The notes under the pieces were generated by a model that did no database searches, was not told where the DNA came from, and worked only from the letters and a program-made list of their open reading frames with translations. From assembly GCF_002807055.1 (NCBI RefSeq), contig NZ_NIXN01000002.1, forward strand, positions 62,001-126,000: a DNA stretch of 64,000 nt, in the 5' to 3' direction. This stretch comes from Confluentibacter citreus (GTDB taxonomy: Bacteria; Bacteroidota; Bacteroidia; Flavobacteriales; Flavobacteriaceae). Below, piece after piece: positions 26,926-38,671 of this stretch. Position 1 is the first letter of the stretch. Each line of letters opens with the position of its first letter. Both the position numbers and the translations under genes were made by a program.

Positions 26926-28152
26926 CTAAGCTTCTATTTCTCTACCAATAGAACCACTTTCACTAGGCACCAACTCATAAATCAAATTTGGTTTAAGCCC
27001 CACTTCCTGTCTGTGAGAGACATATAAAATAGCTGTATCACTTTCTAAAGCTATTTTATTTACGAGTTGCGTGAATAATTGAGCATCTACATCATCGAGT
27101 CCGTTGGTAGGTTCATCTAAAATTAATAAAGGTGGTTGTTTTACCATGGCTCTGGCTATTAATACTAATCGTTGGTGACCATTGGATAAGGATAAAAAAT
27201 TTCTTTTTTTAATATCAAACATATTCAAAATACGTAACCATTGATGCGCTATGAGGGTTTGTCGTTCCAAAGGAAATTTATAAAGCCCTATGGAATCAAA
27301 AAAACCTGAAATAATCATATTCTCAATGGAATCAGACCGCATAAAGCCTCTTAGCATGTCGGATGAAAAATAACCAATGTGTTTTTTAATGTCCCAAACT
27401 GTTTCGCCACTCCCCTTTTTCATACCGAACAGCGTAATATCTTGTAAAAAAGCTTTTGGATTATCGCCTGTAATCATAGACAGTATCGTGCTTTTACCTG
27501 AACCATTAGGCCCAATAAGTTGCCAAAACTCCCCCGCTTTAATCTCCCAATTAACAGCATTTAAAATAGATCTGTCACCATATTTAACCGAGACATTTTT
27601 AAATGTCACTAACGGATTAATTTTCTTTAAAGTTGAATGGTGATTTTTTGGCAATGATTCTACAAACAAAGTGTGGGTTTCCGCTTTTAAAAAATTTATA
27701 TCATTAATAGGCACCAAAGTGTTTTCTTGTAATCGATAAATCTTATCAATAAAAGAAAGTATATCTCCCACTCTATTTGTAATCTGTATAATTGGGATTT
27801 TCAGACTCAATTGCTTTAAAGTCTGTTTTATATCAGCTTGTGCAGCGCTATCTAGATTCCCAAAAACATTATCCGCAATAAGGTATTCTGGGTTTTGTAA
27901 AATGAGGTGATTTAATAAGGCTTTTTTTCGTTCCCCTTCAGAAGATTTTTGAAGACTATTTTTAGTATTTGTAACCACATCAAAATGCTCATGGATGATT
28001 TCTTCCTGAATCAATTGGTTTAGAGTAATTTCAGAGAAAAGGGCCCCTTTTAAATTTAAAAAACCATCAAAAAGTTGACCATCTATTATGCGCTCAATTA
28101 AGTGATTCTTATCATCTTTATTGGAAATATAAAGCGCAATGTGAGTATTCAA
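26926..28152 (-). CDS. Tandem ABC ATPase (ModF/PhrA-like) with degenerate first domain
   Basis: 408 residues, soluble, no membrane part. The second domain (about 185-408) is canonical: GPNGSGKST Walker A, signature LSNGHQ (variant of LSGGQ), LLILDEPTNGLD Walker B and the H-loop VSHR. The first domain (1-175) has a signature-like SSEGERKKALLNHLIL and Walker B-like LIADNVFGNLD, but no recognisable Walker A; it starts directly with ALYISNKDDKNHLIERI. So only one site can bind ATP normally. The function of ModF/PhrA-like proteins is not settled. It is 23 bases downstream of the BadF-type ATPase gene. Confidence 0.85.
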   Translation of the reverse strand: MNTHIALYISNKDDKNHLIERIIDGQLFDGFLNLKGALFSEITLNQLIQEEIIHEHFDVVTNTKNSLQKSSEGERKKALLNHLILQNPEYLIADNVFGNLDSAAQADIKQTLKQLSLKIPIIQITNRVGDILSFIDKIYRLQENTLVPINDINFLKAETHTLFVESLPKNHHSTLKKINPLVTFKNVSVKYGDRSILNAVNWEIKAGEFWQLIGPNGSGKSTILSMITGDNPKAFLQDITLFGMKKGSGETVWDIKKHIGYFSSDMLRGFMRSDSIENMIISGFFDSIGLYKFPLERQTLIAHQWLRILNMFDIKKRNFLSLSNGHQRLVLIARAMVKQPPLLILDEPTNGLDDVDAQLFTQLVNKIALESDTAILYVSHRQEVGLKPNLIYELVPSESGSIGREIEA

Positions 28153-28175
28153 AAAATGGTTATTAAGAAATATGA

Positions 28176-29036
28176 TTATAAATTTTTAGTGTGAAAAGCT
28201 ACCAAGCCATCAATAGGTCTACGTTCAAAATTACCTACTTTAAAACCCATTTCTTGTGCGACTTCTTTAATTTCTTCTTTTGAAAAATAAGCAATAGAGC
28301 CAGCAAAATGAACGGGAACGGTTTTAATTTCTTCCTTGTACTGCATGATCATGTTTTTTACAAACAAGCGAATGCCTTTTTTTATAAGCTCCACAATGTA
28401 TTCGGAATCTTTATTTAAAAACATGAATTCCGCAAAGTTTGCCAAATAGGCATTTGGATTGGATTGCTTATAAATATTATACTTAATATAATCTGGTTCC
28501 AAATTATACTTGCTACCAAAGGCTACTTTAATAGCTTCGGGCATATGGTTAAAATAGTAATCCCTAATAAGTTCTTTCCCATAATAATTCCCGGCGGCAT
28601 CATCCATTAAAATATAACCTAATGACTGTACTCGTTGGTGCAATTTTTGTCCATCAAAATAGCTACAGTTCGAACCTGTTCCTAAAATACAAACCACGGC
28701 TGCTTCGGTGTCATGACTTATAGTACCATAAACCGCAGCCAAAGTATCTTCTTCCACTTTTACAACCGCATTCAAAAAAATCTCTTTCAGGGCATTACGC
28801 ACTATTTCTTTCCCTCTATCCGTTCCACAACCAGCACCATAAAAAAAAACATGGGTAACGGATGCTTTATGGGCTTTTAAATCTGGATTTTTTTTAATTA
28901 TTTTTTTTAGTTTATCTTCTGTTAAAATTTCCGGATTAAGTCCTTTTGTTCTTAACTTCTCTAAAAGCTTTTTACCAGTATTATCTACAGCAATCCAATC
29001 GCTTTTTGTAGAGCCACTATCAACAATTAAAATCAT
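28176..29036 (-). CDS. BadF/BadG-type ATPase, N-acetylglucosamine kinase-like
   Basis: 286 residues of the ASKHA fold: the N-terminal phosphate loop LIVDSGSTKSDW, the second phosphate site ILGTGSN and the adenosine motif VHFAGSIAYF. GYILMDDAAGNYYGKELI matches bacterial GlcNAc-kinase-like proteins. It probably phosphorylates an amino sugar, perhaps in wall recycling, but no sugar pathway gene is adjacent. It follows gapA on the same strand, separated by a terminator-like hairpin. Confidence 0.8.
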   Translation of the reverse strand: MILIVDSGSTKSDWIAVDNTGKKLLEKLRTKGLNPEILTEDKLKKIIKKNPDLKAHKASVTHVFFYGAGCGTDRGKEIVRNALKEIFLNAVVKVEEDTLAAVYGTISHDTEAAVVCILGTGSNCSYFDGQKLHQRVQSLGYILMDDAAGNYYGKELIRDYYFNHMPEAIKVAFGSKYNLEPDYIKYNIYKQSNPNAYLANFAEFMFLNKDSEYIVELIKKGIRLFVKNMIMQYKEEIKTVPVHFAGSIAYFSKEEIKEVAQEMGFKVGNFERRPIDGLVAFHTKNL

Positions 29037-29052
29037 GGGGTTTTAAATAAAA

Positions 29053-29099
29053 AACTCCACAGATTCTTGTAACTTGTAATACAATAAACCTGCGGAGTT
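29053..29099 (-). terminator. Terminator downstream of gapA
   Basis: Arms AACTCCACAG (29053-29062) and CTGCGGAGTT (29090-29099) pair with one mismatch across 27 bases. On the minus strand they are followed by TTTTATTTAAAA. It ends the pfkA-gapA transcript. Confidence 0.6.
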
Positions 29100-29119
29100 G
29101 TTAACACTATTTTTTTGAA

Positions 29120-31125
<2,006 letters not shown>

Positions 31126-31204
31126 GTAAATTTTTTAATTATAGGTAAAATTACTAAAGAAAAATTAGATAGCGATAGCATTTACCCTATTTTAATGGGA
31201 GTTG

Positions 31205-31212
31205 CAAAACTA
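31205..31212 (-). promoter_or_regulatory. -7 element for pfkA-gapA
   Basis: On the minus strand this reads TAGTTTTG, matching TAnnTTTG, 80 bases before the pfkA ATG. It lies in the 154-bp gap after tamB. No -33 TTG was found. Confidence 0.4.
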
Positions 31213-31279
31213 TAACGTTTTAGTTAATAAAAAACATGAAATTTTAATTTTTATAAAAAAAATGGCTTTTTTTATAAAA

Positions 31280-34200
31280 TTATTCATCTTTTTTCTTTGT
31301 AGACTTTTGTGTAATAAAACCAGGAAATGCATTTGCTTCATCATCTTCTTCATAGCCATCTTCATCTACTTCGGGGTCTTGCTGAGGTATAATTTCTTGA
31401 GGACTTTCTTCTTCCTGAGGTAGAATTTCTGGAGTTTCTTCCTTTCTGAATAAACTTCTTATTAATTCCCTAAACGTATCAAAATCCACACTGTAAGTAA
31501 GTCCTACGCCTTGCGTATAACCAATTTGTTCTCCAAAATTTTGGATACTGTTTTCCCTATTAAATACATTGGCTGTGAGCGTACCATCTTCATTCAAAAG
31601 AAAATTAATTTCAACATTTCCAGCTACCACTGTTTCATTGGCTCCAGAACCTCCAACAGGCACCCCTACTTTACCATTTATAAGTACGCGATCGCTAATT
31701 TTTGTTTGCAACTTTAAATCGACTCTACTATCAGTTCTGTAATCGGGTCTGTTGGTGCCTACTTCATAATTTATACCTACATTTAAGTTCCCGTCTCCAT
31801 TTGTAAAAAAGCTATTAATAATGCCATTAAGCCTTTCGGCAATAGTACCAGAAAAATTAAGTTCGCTAATGCCTCTGGAAAAAGAACCTGTTGATAATAA
31901 ATAAAGTGCTTGGTTTTGTTTATCCTCTTCAGATTCCAATCGGTATTGTAACTCTGATTTTATAGCCGAGTTCACATTTGGGAATTCAAACTGGTAAACC
32001 GGCACAGGTTGCTCCAATTGTCCTGTTAAATTAATATTTAAATCTACTGGTATGGTTCTGTTAATTGGATTGTCTAGTAAAGGAGATGGATTGGTTTCCG
32101 TTCTATAAACAGCCGATATATTAATATTCGCTTTTAATGGGTCACCATTCCATGCAATAGTTCCACCTGGTTTTACTATAAATTCCTTTCTTATTAAGCC
32201 GCCATAAGCAAAATTATACACCCCTCTAAACACTGAAAAATCCCCCCACATATTAAACTTCCCATTGGTGTTAATTTCTAAAAGTATGTTACCATTACCT
32301 TTTCCTCTTAAAGCATGCCCAGTTTCTTGGTTAATTATGAGTTCCACTTCTGCATCTTCAGTGATATCCAAATCGAAATCTAACTCAAGTCCATAAACAT
32401 CATTTAAAACCAAATTGATGCCTTTCTGTTTCGCTACTTTTTCTTCTTTTGTTATAAAATGTATGAACGAATTATCTCCAAAGGATTCTGTATTATTTAA
32501 AGGAATTTTAAATACGGTTCCTGCTTTGGTTTCTCCTACTACTTCTATGGACAGTTGGTCTGTTGGCCCCTTAATGGTCGCTGTACCCCCAATAAAGCCC
32601 GTGCCATAATAAGCGGATTCATCTGTTAATTCAGTATCCAATACCAACAACCTAGGTGTACTAAGTTTCAAATCGAGAGCCCATTTTGAAAAATTTGTAT
32701 GGCTCAAACTTCCATTTAATTGCCCTTTTGAGTTAAACTTAGTATCGGTTAATGGAATGTTGTTAAAAATGAAGCTTTGGTTTTTTAAGGTTACAGTAGA
32801 TTTATCTGCAAAACTGTAATCTACATTCAGATATGGTATGGCAAAACCAGATTTGTTTAATATCAGATTTCCATTAATATCCGGTTGCTTTAAATTTCCA
32901 TTAAGATTAACATCTCCTGTAACACTTCCCCTGATATTGCTCAATACATCTTGGAGCAAGGGATTTAATGGTTTGAGTGCAAAATCATTTAAAGTAATAC
33001 TTACATCTATATCAGGTTCTCGCCCCATAACACTTATATCCCCTTGGGCCCTAAACGATTTTTTGATATCGTCTTTAATAGTTACATCAACAATATAATT
33101 TGTAAGGTTTTCATTTCCGGTAATACTAGCATCAAACGATCCCAATTCAAAATCATTAACCTTAAAATCATCTATAACAATAGTGGAGTTTGGTAGATAA
33201 TTGCCATTTTTTTGTAACAGATCCAACTTACCATTGACATTTCCTGCTAGGGACAAACTATCTATGTCTGGAGTAATTTTAGAAAGATCTACATTTTTAA
33301 AATCAAGTTTTAAATCTTTTTGGGTAGAGTCTTTTATGAATCCAGAAAGGCTTAATTCTTGATTTTCATGGTTTATAAATAATCTATCTATGTTAAAGTA
33401 GGTAAAGCTCTTATTAAATGTGACTTTGTTAAATCTATCTTGCTTTTCGTTTATAGCCCATTTTGTATCCTTTATGGTAATATCAGACGTTTTAAAACCC
33501 ACAACAGATTGTTTTTCTTCGTTAATGGTGTGATAAAAACTTAAATTGTAACTATCATTATTTTGTTTACCGCCTTTGAATTCAGCTCGCATAAACAACG
33601 TGTCACGAAGCGTTACATTAATTAAATTGAGTTTAGAGACATTGTAGTATTTAGTATTTATACTATCAACTTCTATGTATGTATTAAAAAGCGGATTACT
33701 ATTATCGATTTGTAGCTCAATATTATTTGCAAAATAATCGTACACCTTTATTTCAGGAGATTTAAAGGTTACCCTAAATTTTTCTTCGTCTGTTTCAACC
33801 CTTCCTCTTATGTATGTGTTCTTACCAACTTCAATTTCTGGATAAAACACCTCTATAATTTTATTATAAATTTTAAAATTGAAATCAACATGTTGGTTAT
33901 TTTCAACTTTAAAAGGAATAAAGTTTGTGTATATATGACCTAACGAATTTTGTATTAATTTAGGTAAATCCTTAAACACAAAATTACCATTCAAATTACC
34001 TTCAATAATATCGGGTGAGTTAATTTCAACAAAATGAACCGTATTTTCAAATCGTGATGTGATATCAAATTTATCAAAAAAATAGGTGTCGTTTTGGTTT
34101 TTATAAGAGGTATTACTGAATGAAATTTTGCCATAGGCATTATCTAAAGTGCTGCCATTTACATTCATTTTAACATCACTTCTTAAAACGGATATACTGT

Positions 34201-35722
34201 CCTGCTTCATGAAGTTTAATACATATAAATTGGCATAGGCAATGTTGGCCTCAAAATCATATTTGTTTTCTTTTTCAGAAAAATCTACAAGTCCGTTAAA
34301 ATTTAGTTTTAAATTTTCATCATTTGAAACAAGATTCCCATCAAATATTTTGTTTCTAACATTTCCTTCTACTTTTATGGATGTATAATTGTAATCGTTA
34401 TATTCTATTTCAAAAACATTACCAATAACTTGCGTATTAATTGTTTCAGTAACAAATCCTTTTCCTTTAACATCTACATTTAAAGACGCTAACCCAATTT
34501 TTGGGTCATTTAAAAATAATCCAAAATCAAAATTCTCAAAAGCTACATTGCCTTTATAAATGGCATTATCGATATCATCTATTTTATTTATTTCTAATTT
34601 AGAATCAAGAAAACCTAAATCGGTATCTATTTGAATATTGGCATTAACGGTTGAAGATGTTACCTCTGTTTGGCCTGCTATGGTAAATTTTCCAAGGTTA
34701 TCAAAAGAACTAGGAATGGAAGACCCTAAAACATTAGGCAATAATGCCTTGAGGTCTTTATATGTTGAAGTAAGATTTATAAAATCCCCTTTCATGTAAA
34801 AATTATCTGTTTCTTTATTAAACAGGTTCTTAAAGTTTATATTTCCATAAACCTTACTGTTATTGTTTGTATTTAGTTCTAAATTACTTATCTGTAAGTC
34901 ATTTAAAGTCCCAGTTAAATCAACATCAAAAGTTGCATATTGATTTTTTCCAAATTCGTTGTAAAAAATATTTAGCTCGTCAAATAAAATGGTAGAATCC
35001 TTAAAATCTGCTATGATATTTACTTTGTCCGTAAACTCTTTAAAGTCTTTCCTATCATAAGCAAATTGTAAATACCCTTTTAAAACAGAATGAGGCGTTT
35101 TAATATCTAAATTGGAAAAAATCATATCGGTTAAGGAGTATGAAAAATTTGTCATCATATTTTTCATTTCAAAACCTCTACTATCTTTAAATGCCAATGT
35201 ATTTATTCTAGTGCTAACCTCACTTCCATTAATTAAAAAATTGGTTGCATTGATATTTAAATTTTTAAATTCCAGTAATTTGGGAGATTCCTTGTTTTCA
35301 TCTGTCATTCTAAAAACCCCGTTGTTTATGGTAACATCACTAGAAGACATTAAAAAAGTATTCTCTTGAACTTTTGGGTTATCATCCTCAAACTTGGCGA
35401 CAAAAACATCTAAATTGGTTTCATTTTCGCCAATGTAGGTTGTAATATTAAATACTAAATCCACAATATCTATGTCGCCAAAAGCCAATTTGCCATTAAT
35501 CAAATTCCTTACGCTTAAAATAGATGTGTTTAATTCGGCGATACTAATAAGCGTGCCTTCTTTATAATCTTGAACATAAACTTGCTTAAGCTCTACATCG
35601 CCATTAAATTGCAATCCTACCCTTCCAATATTGATATTGGTGCCCAACTCATCGTTTAGACGGTTTGTGGCATATCTACCAAGTTTGGTTTGAACAGCGG
35701 GAATAGATAATATTAACACCAA
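31280..35722 (-). CDS. tamB: TamB-like translocation/assembly module protein, start unclear
   Basis: About 1480 residues. A single N-terminal membrane anchor is followed by a very long beta-rich AsmA/DUF3971-like chain. The C-terminal TamB domain (DUF490) includes LRGKGNGNILLEINTNGKF (key residues GKGNG) and FAYGGLIRKEFIVKPGGTI. It ends in an acidic tail (DPEVDEDGYEEDDE). It likely bridges the envelope for lipid or protein traffic to the outer membrane. TTG 35722 falls inside the membrane helix. The frame is open for 32 codons before it (LNKIKTSQRIKKVLKIAS...VGVVLL, a typical anchor) but has no ATG, GTG or TTG there. An ATG at 35824 in this frame is followed at once by TAG. Confidence 0.88.
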   Translation of the reverse strand: MVLILSIPAVQTKLGRYATNRLNDELGTNINIGRVGLQFNGDVELKQVYVQDYKEGTLISIAELNTSILSVRNLINGKLAFGDIDIVDLVFNITTYIGENETNLDVFVAKFEDDNPKVQENTFLMSSSDVTINNGVFRMTDENKESPKLLEFKNLNINATNFLINGSEVSTRINTLAFKDSRGFEMKNMMTNFSYSLTDMIFSNLDIKTPHSVLKGYLQFAYDRKDFKEFTDKVNIIADFKDSTILFDELNIFYNEFGKNQYATFDVDLTGTLNDLQISNLELNTNNNSKVYGNINFKNLFNKETDNFYMKGDFINLTSTYKDLKALLPNVLGSSIPSSFDNLGKFTIAGQTEVTSSTVNANIQIDTDLGFLDSKLEINKIDDIDNAIYKGNVAFENFDFGLFLNDPKIGLASLNVDVKGKGFVTETINTQVIGNVFEIEYNDYNYTSIKVEGNVRNKIFDGNLVSNDENLKLNFNGLVDFSEKENKYDFEANIAYANLYVLNFMKQDSISVLRSDVKMNVNGSTLDNAYGKISFSNTSYKNQNDTYFFDKFDITSRFENTVHFVEINSPDIIEGNLNGNFVFKDLPKLIQNSLGHIYTNFIPFKVENNQHVDFNFKIYNKIIEVFYPEIEVGKNTYIRGRVETDEEKFRVTFKSPEIKVYDYFANNIELQIDNSNPLFNTYIEVDSINTKYYNVSKLNLINVTLRDTLFMRAEFKGGKQNNDSYNLSFYHTINEEKQSVVGFKTSDITIKDTKWAINEKQDRFNKVTFNKSFTYFNIDRLFINHENQELSLSGFIKDSTQKDLKLDFKNVDLSKITPDIDSLSLAGNVNGKLDLLQKNGNYLPNSTIVIDDFKVNDFELGSFDASITGNENLTNYIVDVTIKDDIKKSFRAQGDISVMGREPDIDVSITLNDFALKPLNPLLQDVLSNIRGSVTGDVNLNGNLKQPDINGNLILNKSGFAIPYLNVDYSFADKSTVTLKNQSFIFNNIPLTDTKFNSKGQLNGSLSHTNFSKWALDLKLSTPRLLVLDTELTDESAYYGTGFIGGTATIKGPTDQLSIEVVGETKAGTVFKIPLNNTESFGDNSFIHFITKEEKVAKQKGINLVLNDVYGLELDFDLDITEDAEVELIINQETGHALRGKGNGNILLEINTNGKFNMWGDFSVFRGVYNFAYGGLIRKEFIVKPGGTIAWNGDPLKANINISAVYRTETNPSPLLDNPINRTIPVDLNINLTGQLEQPVPVYQFEFPNVNSAIKSELQYRLESEEDKQNQALYLLSTGSFSRGISELNFSGTIAERLNGIINSFFTNGDGNLNVGINYEVGTNRPDYRTDSRVDLKLQTKISDRVLINGKVGVPVGGSGANETVVAGNVEINFLLNEDGTLTANVFNRENSIQNFGEQIGYTQGVGLTYSVDFDTFRELIRSLFRKEETPEILPQEEESPQEIIPQQDPEVDEDGYEEDDEANAFPGFITQKSTKKKDE

Positions 35723-35909
35723 AATGATGAATATAAGCAGTACAACACCTACTATTTTTGATGCTATTTTTAAAACTTTTTTGATACGTTGAGAGGTTTT
35801 TATTTTATTAAGAATGAACTACATTTCCTTAGCAAACACTCATTTAATATAATCGTCTAAGGTAAACTACTTAAACAATTTTTACACATTCATTAAAAAA
35901 ATAAATGAG

Positions 35910-35917
35910 TAGTTTTG
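35910..35917 (+). promoter_or_regulatory. -7 element for tsaD
   Basis: TAGTTTTG, a perfect TAnnTTTG, 75 bases before the tsaD ATG at 35993 in the divergent tamB-tsaD region. A -33 TTG is not visible. Confidence 0.4.
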
Positions 35918-35992
35918 CATTTACGAACAATTGAAAGCATCAGACTTTTAATTATTTTTCAAAATTAACAATTATTGTGCCTAATTTTAACT

Positions 35993-37015
35993 ATGGCTTC
36001 ACAAAATATTTATATACTGGGAATTGAGTCTTCTTGTGATGATACAGCGGCTTCTGTTATACATAACGGACATATCTTAAGTAATGTTATTGCCAACCAA
36101 AAAATACATGAAGAGTTTGGTGGTGTAGTGCCAGAATTGGCATCTAGAGCGCATCAACAGAATATTGTTCCTGTAGTAGCTCAGGCTCTTAAAAAAGCAA
36201 ATATTACTAAAGACCAACTTAATGCCATTGCGTTTACAAGGGGTCCCGGACTTATGGGCTCGCTCTTGGTAGGAACCTCTTTTGCCAAATCGTTAGCATA
36301 CGGGTTGGATATTCCACTTATTGATGTGAATCACATGCAGGGTCATATTTTGGCGCATTTTATAGATGAAGATGGTTATAATAAACCGCCATTTCCGTTT
36401 TTGGCGATGACAATCTCTGGTGGCCATACGCAAATCGTGAAAGTGAACCATTATTTTGACATGGAAGTGATTGGCGAAACCATTGATGATGCCGTGGGTG
36501 AAGCGTTTGATAAAAGTGGAAAAATACTGGGCTTGGGTTATCCTGCCGGACCTGAAATTGATAAAAAAGCGCAATTGGGCAATCCGAAAGCATTTTCTTT
36601 TACCAAACCAAAAGTAGATGGTTTAAATTTTAGTTTTTCGGGCTTAAAAACAGGGATTCTGTATTTTATCCAAAATGAAACCAAAACCAATCCTAATTTT
36701 ATAACTGAAAACATCAATGATATTTGTGCCTCCATACAATACACCATTATTGGTATTTTAATTGACAAATTAAAACTTGCCGTTAAGGAAACAGGCATTA
36801 CCCATATCGCCATTGGCGGTGGTGTGTCGGCCAACTCAGGCATTAGAAAAGCGTTGAAAGATGGTGAACAAAAATTCGGGTGGACAACTTATATACCTAA
36901 ATTTGAATTCACGACCGATAATGCTGCCATGATTGCCATTGTTGGATATTTAAAATATTTGGATAATGATTTTGCAGAACAGAATGTAGCAGCTTCGGCA
37001 AGGTTGAAGATTTGA
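35993..37015 (+). CDS. tsaD: tRNA N6-threonylcarbamoyladenosine transferase TsaD
   Basis: 340 residues from ATG 35993 (MASQNIYILGIESSCDDTA). Transfers the threonylcarbamoyl group to A37 of ANN-decoding tRNAs. The metal-binding HxxxH is in NHMQGHILAHF. The ASKHA nucleotide sites include AMTISGGHT and AIGGGVSANSGIR, and FTTDNAAMIA closes the family signature. The GTG at 35975 would add six residues and is less likely. It is divergent from tamB. The only bacterial partner expected here (TsaB, TsaE) is not in the window. Confidence 0.97.
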   Translation: MASQNIYILGIESSCDDTAASVIHNGHILSNVIANQKIHEEFGGVVPELASRAHQQNIVPVVAQALKKANITKDQLNAIAFTRGPGLMGSLLVGTSFAKSLAYGLDIPLIDVNHMQGHILAHFIDEDGYNKPPFPFLAMTISGGHTQIVKVNHYFDMEVIGETIDDAVGEAFDKSGKILGLGYPAGPEIDKKAQLGNPKAFSFTKPKVDGLNFSFSGLKTGILYFIQNETKTNPNFITENINDICASIQYTIIGILIDKLKLAVKETGITHIAIGGGVSANSGIRKALKDGEQKFGWTTYIPKFEFTTDNAAMIAIVGYLKYLDNDFAEQNVAASARLKI

Positions 37016-37017
37016 AG

Positions 37018-37051
37018 CCCTGCCCAACCCTCCCTTGGGGAAGGAGTTTTT
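37018..37051. repeat. C-rich palindromic repeat after tsaD, terminator-like
   Basis: Starts CCCTGCCCAACCCTCCC and folds imperfectly (TCCCTT / AAGGA around GGGG), then GTTTTT. It is the intergenic counterpart of the two in-frame hairpins in copA and the multicopper oxidase. The T-run suggests it also ends the tsaD transcript. Confidence 0.6.
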
Positions 37052-37084
37052 CATCAAATAACTTTTAATTTTTAACTCAGCAAC

Positions 37085-37789
37085 ATGCAGCTTTTTTATA
37101 ATCCAGATATTACTGAAAATACAAGTGGATTTTCTTTTTCTAAAGAAGAGAGCGGTCATATTGTAAAAGTGTTGCGTAAAAACATGGGAGATACGCTGCA
37201 CATTACGAATGGTGATGGTTGGCTATTTACTGCCGAAATTACACTTGCCGATATAAAAAAATGTTTGGTTAAAATAGTTGATAAATCGGTTCAGCCTAAA
37301 AAAAATTATCAGTTGCATTTAGCAGTTGCACCAACTAAAATGAACGATCGCTACGAATGGTTTTTGGAAAAAGCGACCGAAATCGGCATTGATACCATTA
37401 CCCCTATTATTTGTGATCACAGCGAACGGAAAATCATAAAAACAGAACGTTTTGAAAAAATCGTACAATCTGCCATGAAACAATCCTTAAGCTGTTATTT
37501 GCCAAAACTTAATGAACCCATTTTATTTAAAGACTTTATCCATCAGGATTTTACGGGCGACTTATTCATTGCCCATTGTGAGGAAACTGATAAAAAATCT
37601 TTGAAAAATGAAATAAAACCGAATTCGAATACCACTATTTTAATCGGACCCGAAGGCGATTTTAGCGTTAAAGAAATTAAAATGGCAACGGAGAATAAAT
37701 TTATTCCCTTAACTTTGGGAGACACCAGATTACGTACAGAAACCGCAGCCATTGTTGCTTGTCATTCTGTTGCTTTTATAAATGGGTAA
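37085..37789 (+). CDS. rsmE: 16S rRNA (uracil-1498-N3)-methyltransferase RsmE
   Basis: 234 residues. An N-terminal PUA-like region (HIVKVLRKNMGDTLHITNGDG) precedes a SPOUT methyltransferase with its C-terminal knot ILIGPEGDFSVKEI and LTLGDTRLRTETAA, which bind SAM. EKATEIGIDTITPIICDHSERK is diagnostic of the family. It lies 69 bases after tsaD in the same direction, with the repeat between them. Confidence 0.96.
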   Translation: MQLFYNPDITENTSGFSFSKEESGHIVKVLRKNMGDTLHITNGDGWLFTAEITLADIKKCLVKIVDKSVQPKKNYQLHLAVAPTKMNDRYEWFLEKATEIGIDTITPIICDHSERKIIKTERFEKIVQSAMKQSLSCYLPKLNEPILFKDFIHQDFTGDLFIAHCEETDKKSLKNEIKPNSNTTILIGPEGDFSVKEIKMATENKFIPLTLGDTRLRTETAAIVACHSVAFING

Positions 37790-37849
37790 TATAAAACACC
37801 AATGATAAAAACATTAATACACACGAGGATGATTATTGAGGGTGTTGCT

Positions 37850-37865
37850 CCCGATAGCTATCGGG
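37850..37865. repeat. Perfect 16-bp palindrome CCCGATAGCTATCGGG
   Basis: Self-complementary 16-mer in the rsmE-DUF4159 gap, 28 bases before the ATG. It resembles dispersed intergenic palindromes common in Flavobacteriia. It could also be a protein-binding site. Confidence 0.7.
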
Positions 37866-37893
37866 ATGACCGAAATTTAAATAATATAAACAG

Positions 37894-38544
37894 ATGAAAA
37901 AAACGTCATTACTTTTGTCTTTTATCTTTTGTCTATTATCTTTCATCTCCTTTTCACAAGACATTGCGGTCCTCAAATACAAAGGTGGCGGAGATTGGTA
38001 TTCTAACCCAACCGCTTTAAAAAATTTAATTGCTTATTGCAACTCGAACATCAATACTAAAATAGACCCCAAACCACAAGAAGTGGAAGTGGGTAGCCAA
38101 GATATTTTTCAATATCCTTTTTTGCATATGACGGGGCACGGCAACGTCTTTTTTAGTGAAACCGATGCCGAAAATTTACATAATTATTTAGTCTCTGGAG
38201 GGTTTTTACATATTGATGACAATTATGGGATGGAGCCCTACATCACCAAGGAACTTAAAAAAGTGTTTCCTGATAAAGATTTAGTGGAGCTACCTTCCAA
38301 TCACGGTGTTTTTAATACAGTTTACAAATTTCCTGAAGGCTTACCAAAAATCCATGAACATGATGGTAAACGTCCGCAAGCATTTGGTATGTTTCATGAA
38401 GACCGATTGGTATTATTGTTCACTTTAGAAAGCGATTTAGGCGATGGCTGGGAAGACCCCGATGTACATAACGACCCCGCCGATGTTAGAGAAAAAGCCC
38501 TTAAAATGGGTGCCAATATTGTGAAATATGCGTTTGAAAATTGA
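37894..38544 (+). CDS. DUF4159 domain protein, secreted
   Basis: 216 residues. The signal peptide LLLSFIFCLLSFISFSQ is followed by a DUF4159 domain: VLKYKGGGDWYSNPTAL, FLHMTGHGNVFFSE, a glutamine-amidotransferase-like GGFLHIDDNYG, and FGMFHEDRLVLLF. The domain is common in Bacteroidota next to MoxR/DUF58 clusters, but none lies here. The function is unknown; it is likely periplasmic. Confidence 0.88.
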   Translation: MKKTSLLLSFIFCLLSFISFSQDIAVLKYKGGGDWYSNPTALKNLIAYCNSNINTKIDPKPQEVEVGSQDIFQYPFLHMTGHGNVFFSETDAENLHNYLVSGGFLHIDDNYGMEPYITKELKKVFPDKDLVELPSNHGVFNTVYKFPEGLPKIHEHDGKRPQAFGMFHEDRLVLLFTLESDLGDGWEDPDVHNDPADVREKALKMGANIVKYAFEN

Positions 38545-38586
38545 ATTGATTACGATTTTAGATTTACGCACAAATCATCAACCGGT

Positions 38587-38650
38587 CTAGGAACAAAGCA
38601 ATCTGCCTACTTTTAGTTCATGATATGACTTCACTACGTTCGCAATGACA
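38587..38650. repeat. Dispersed intergenic repeat (GAACAAAGCAATCT / CGTTCGCAATGACA type)
   Basis: TAGGAACAAAGCAATCTGCC and later TGACTTCACTACGTTCGCAATGACA are decayed halves of the dispersed element also seen at 54351-54440. It fills the gap between the DUF4159 and AI-2E genes. Confidence 0.55.
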
Positions 38651-38671
38651 ACAAATTATTATATTTACTAA

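Noticed and set aside
31250-31278. AT-only hairpin after tamB as a terminator
   Set aside because: The stem is only A and T (TTTATAAAAAAA/TTTTTTTATAAA) and weak, and it overlaps the tamB stop region; not convincing.
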